Of a DNA stretch of 64,000 bases, positions 63,571 through 64,000 are shown in pieces. A model generated the notes under the pieces. It was not told the DNA's origin. It was given only the letters and a program-made list of their open reading frames with translations, and made no database searches. Origin of the DNA: Winogradskyella psychrotolerans RS-3 (GTDB taxonomy: Bacteria > Bacteroidota > Bacteroidia > Flavobacteriales > Flavobacteriaceae); contig NZ_ATMR01000091.1 of NCBI RefSeq assembly GCF_000427335.1, positions 1 to 64,000 of the forward strand. Direction: 5' to 3'. A program made the translations under genes and the position numbers. Every line of letters begins with the position of its first letter. Within the stretch, counting starts at the first letter, position 1.

Positions 63571-64000
63571 GATAAACATGGAAGCATTAAATGAGTGGAT
63601 TAACACGAATCCCTTATTCGTTAGTATTATTAAATTTATGGTCATACTAGCGTTTATTTTAATTGCTATTCAATTGATAAGACGGTATTTAAAAAACAAA
63701 ATATCTAATACTGTCATACGCTATAAAGCTCAGAAGGGTATAGAGCTTGTAGGCTACGCGCTCTTAATTTTTTTGGCCATCGTCTATTTCTCGGGTTCTA
63801 TTAAAGATTTCACCATTGTTATTGGTTTATTTACCGCAGGATTAGCCTTTACGCTACAAGAATTGATTCTTAGTATTGCAGGTTCTATTTATATATTTTT
63901 AGTCAAAGTATATAAACCTGGCGATCGCATAGAGATTAACGGCATTAAAGGAGATGTGATTGATGTCGATAGTATTTACACCACAATGATGGAAATTGGT
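63571..64000 (+). CDS. MscS-family mechanosensitive channel (5' part)
   Basis: Partial gene running off the right edge, 143 codons visible. Three hydrophobic helices lie at about residues 12-35, 60-78 and 83-115. The pore helix GLFTAGLAFTLQELILSIAG and the beta-domain start YKPGDRIEINGIKGDVIDVD are typical of small-conductance MscS channels. Start at ATG 63571 or the in-frame ATG at 63580. It probably protects against osmotic shock. It is co-oriented with the stress-island genes, but no Fnr-type site was found before it. Confidence 0.88.

Noticed and set aside
1..64000. CRISPR arrays, prophage, insertion sequences or rRNA genes
   Set aside because: I looked for regular repeat-spacer arrays, transposase motifs and rRNA sequence and found none.

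Overview
This window is a low-GC chromosomal segment from a pigmented marine-type flavobacterium (Bacteroidota, Flavobacteriaceae). The evidence is a flavobacterial carotenoid operon, type IX secretion (T9SS) C-terminal sorting domains, promoters of the Bacteroidota form (TAnnTTTG, with TTG about 19 nt upstream), weak Shine-Dalgarno signals, and many lipoproteins with short lipoboxes. No phage, IS element, CRISPR array or rRNA operon was seen.

Layout. 0-4 kb: tRNA-Leu(GAG), then a CarH-like B12-dependent MerR regulator with crtI, crtB and crtZ. The lycopene cyclase crtY lies 16.5 kb away, at the end of an M1 peptidase-patatin-patatin operon. 4-8.6 kb: thioredoxin-like protein, RskA-like lipoprotein, Crp regulator and a T9SS surface protein. 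8.7-14 kb: a mitochondrial-type aconitase beside AcnB. 14.3-19.6 kb: a four-gene operon of periplasmic PPIase/chaperone proteins plus MoxR. 25.8-31.4 kb: a small biosynthetic cluster (hexapeptide acyltransferase, ACP, AsnB amidotransferase, NadE-like synthetase, AMP-forming acyl ligase) with three frameshifts. 31.5-48.7 kb: mostly housekeeping genes (recG, pheT, tpx, dgkA, M15 peptidase, ftsK, lolA, lptF/G-like, ribBA), a stress trio (DJ-1/PfpI, SDR, a 51-aa YqaE/Pmp3 protein) and a broken PIN-like gene. 48.7-51.6 kb: a DegT aminotransferase and a nitroreductase flanked by two orphan T9SS C-terminal remnants.

The most interesting part is 51.7-64 kb. A cytosolic PAS-PAS histidine kinase, whose first PAS domain resembles the FixL heme domain, overlaps a response regulator that is a REC-Crp/Fnr fusion. 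Around this pair are two tandem universal stress proteins, a membrane protein, an ATP-cone/restriction-endonuclease fusion, a beta-CASP RNase, a TerB-like gene leading an HlyD-FtsX-LolD exporter operon, two small unknown genes and a MscS channel. Five promoters in this stretch carry the same Fnr-type palindrome, TGAY-N4-RTCA. Each is centred exactly 29.5 bp upstream of the first base of a TAnnTTTG-like -7 box, which is the -41.5 activator position. I found no site with this geometry elsewhere in the window. I infer a local oxygen or redox stress regulon, in effect a FixL-FixJ-FixK chain compressed into two proteins.

Quality note: crtB, asnB (26913-28927), the acyl ligase (29903-31361) and the PIN-like gene are all interrupted by small indels in A/T homopolymers. 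These are either assembly errors or true decay, and the reads should be checked before any of these genes is called dead.
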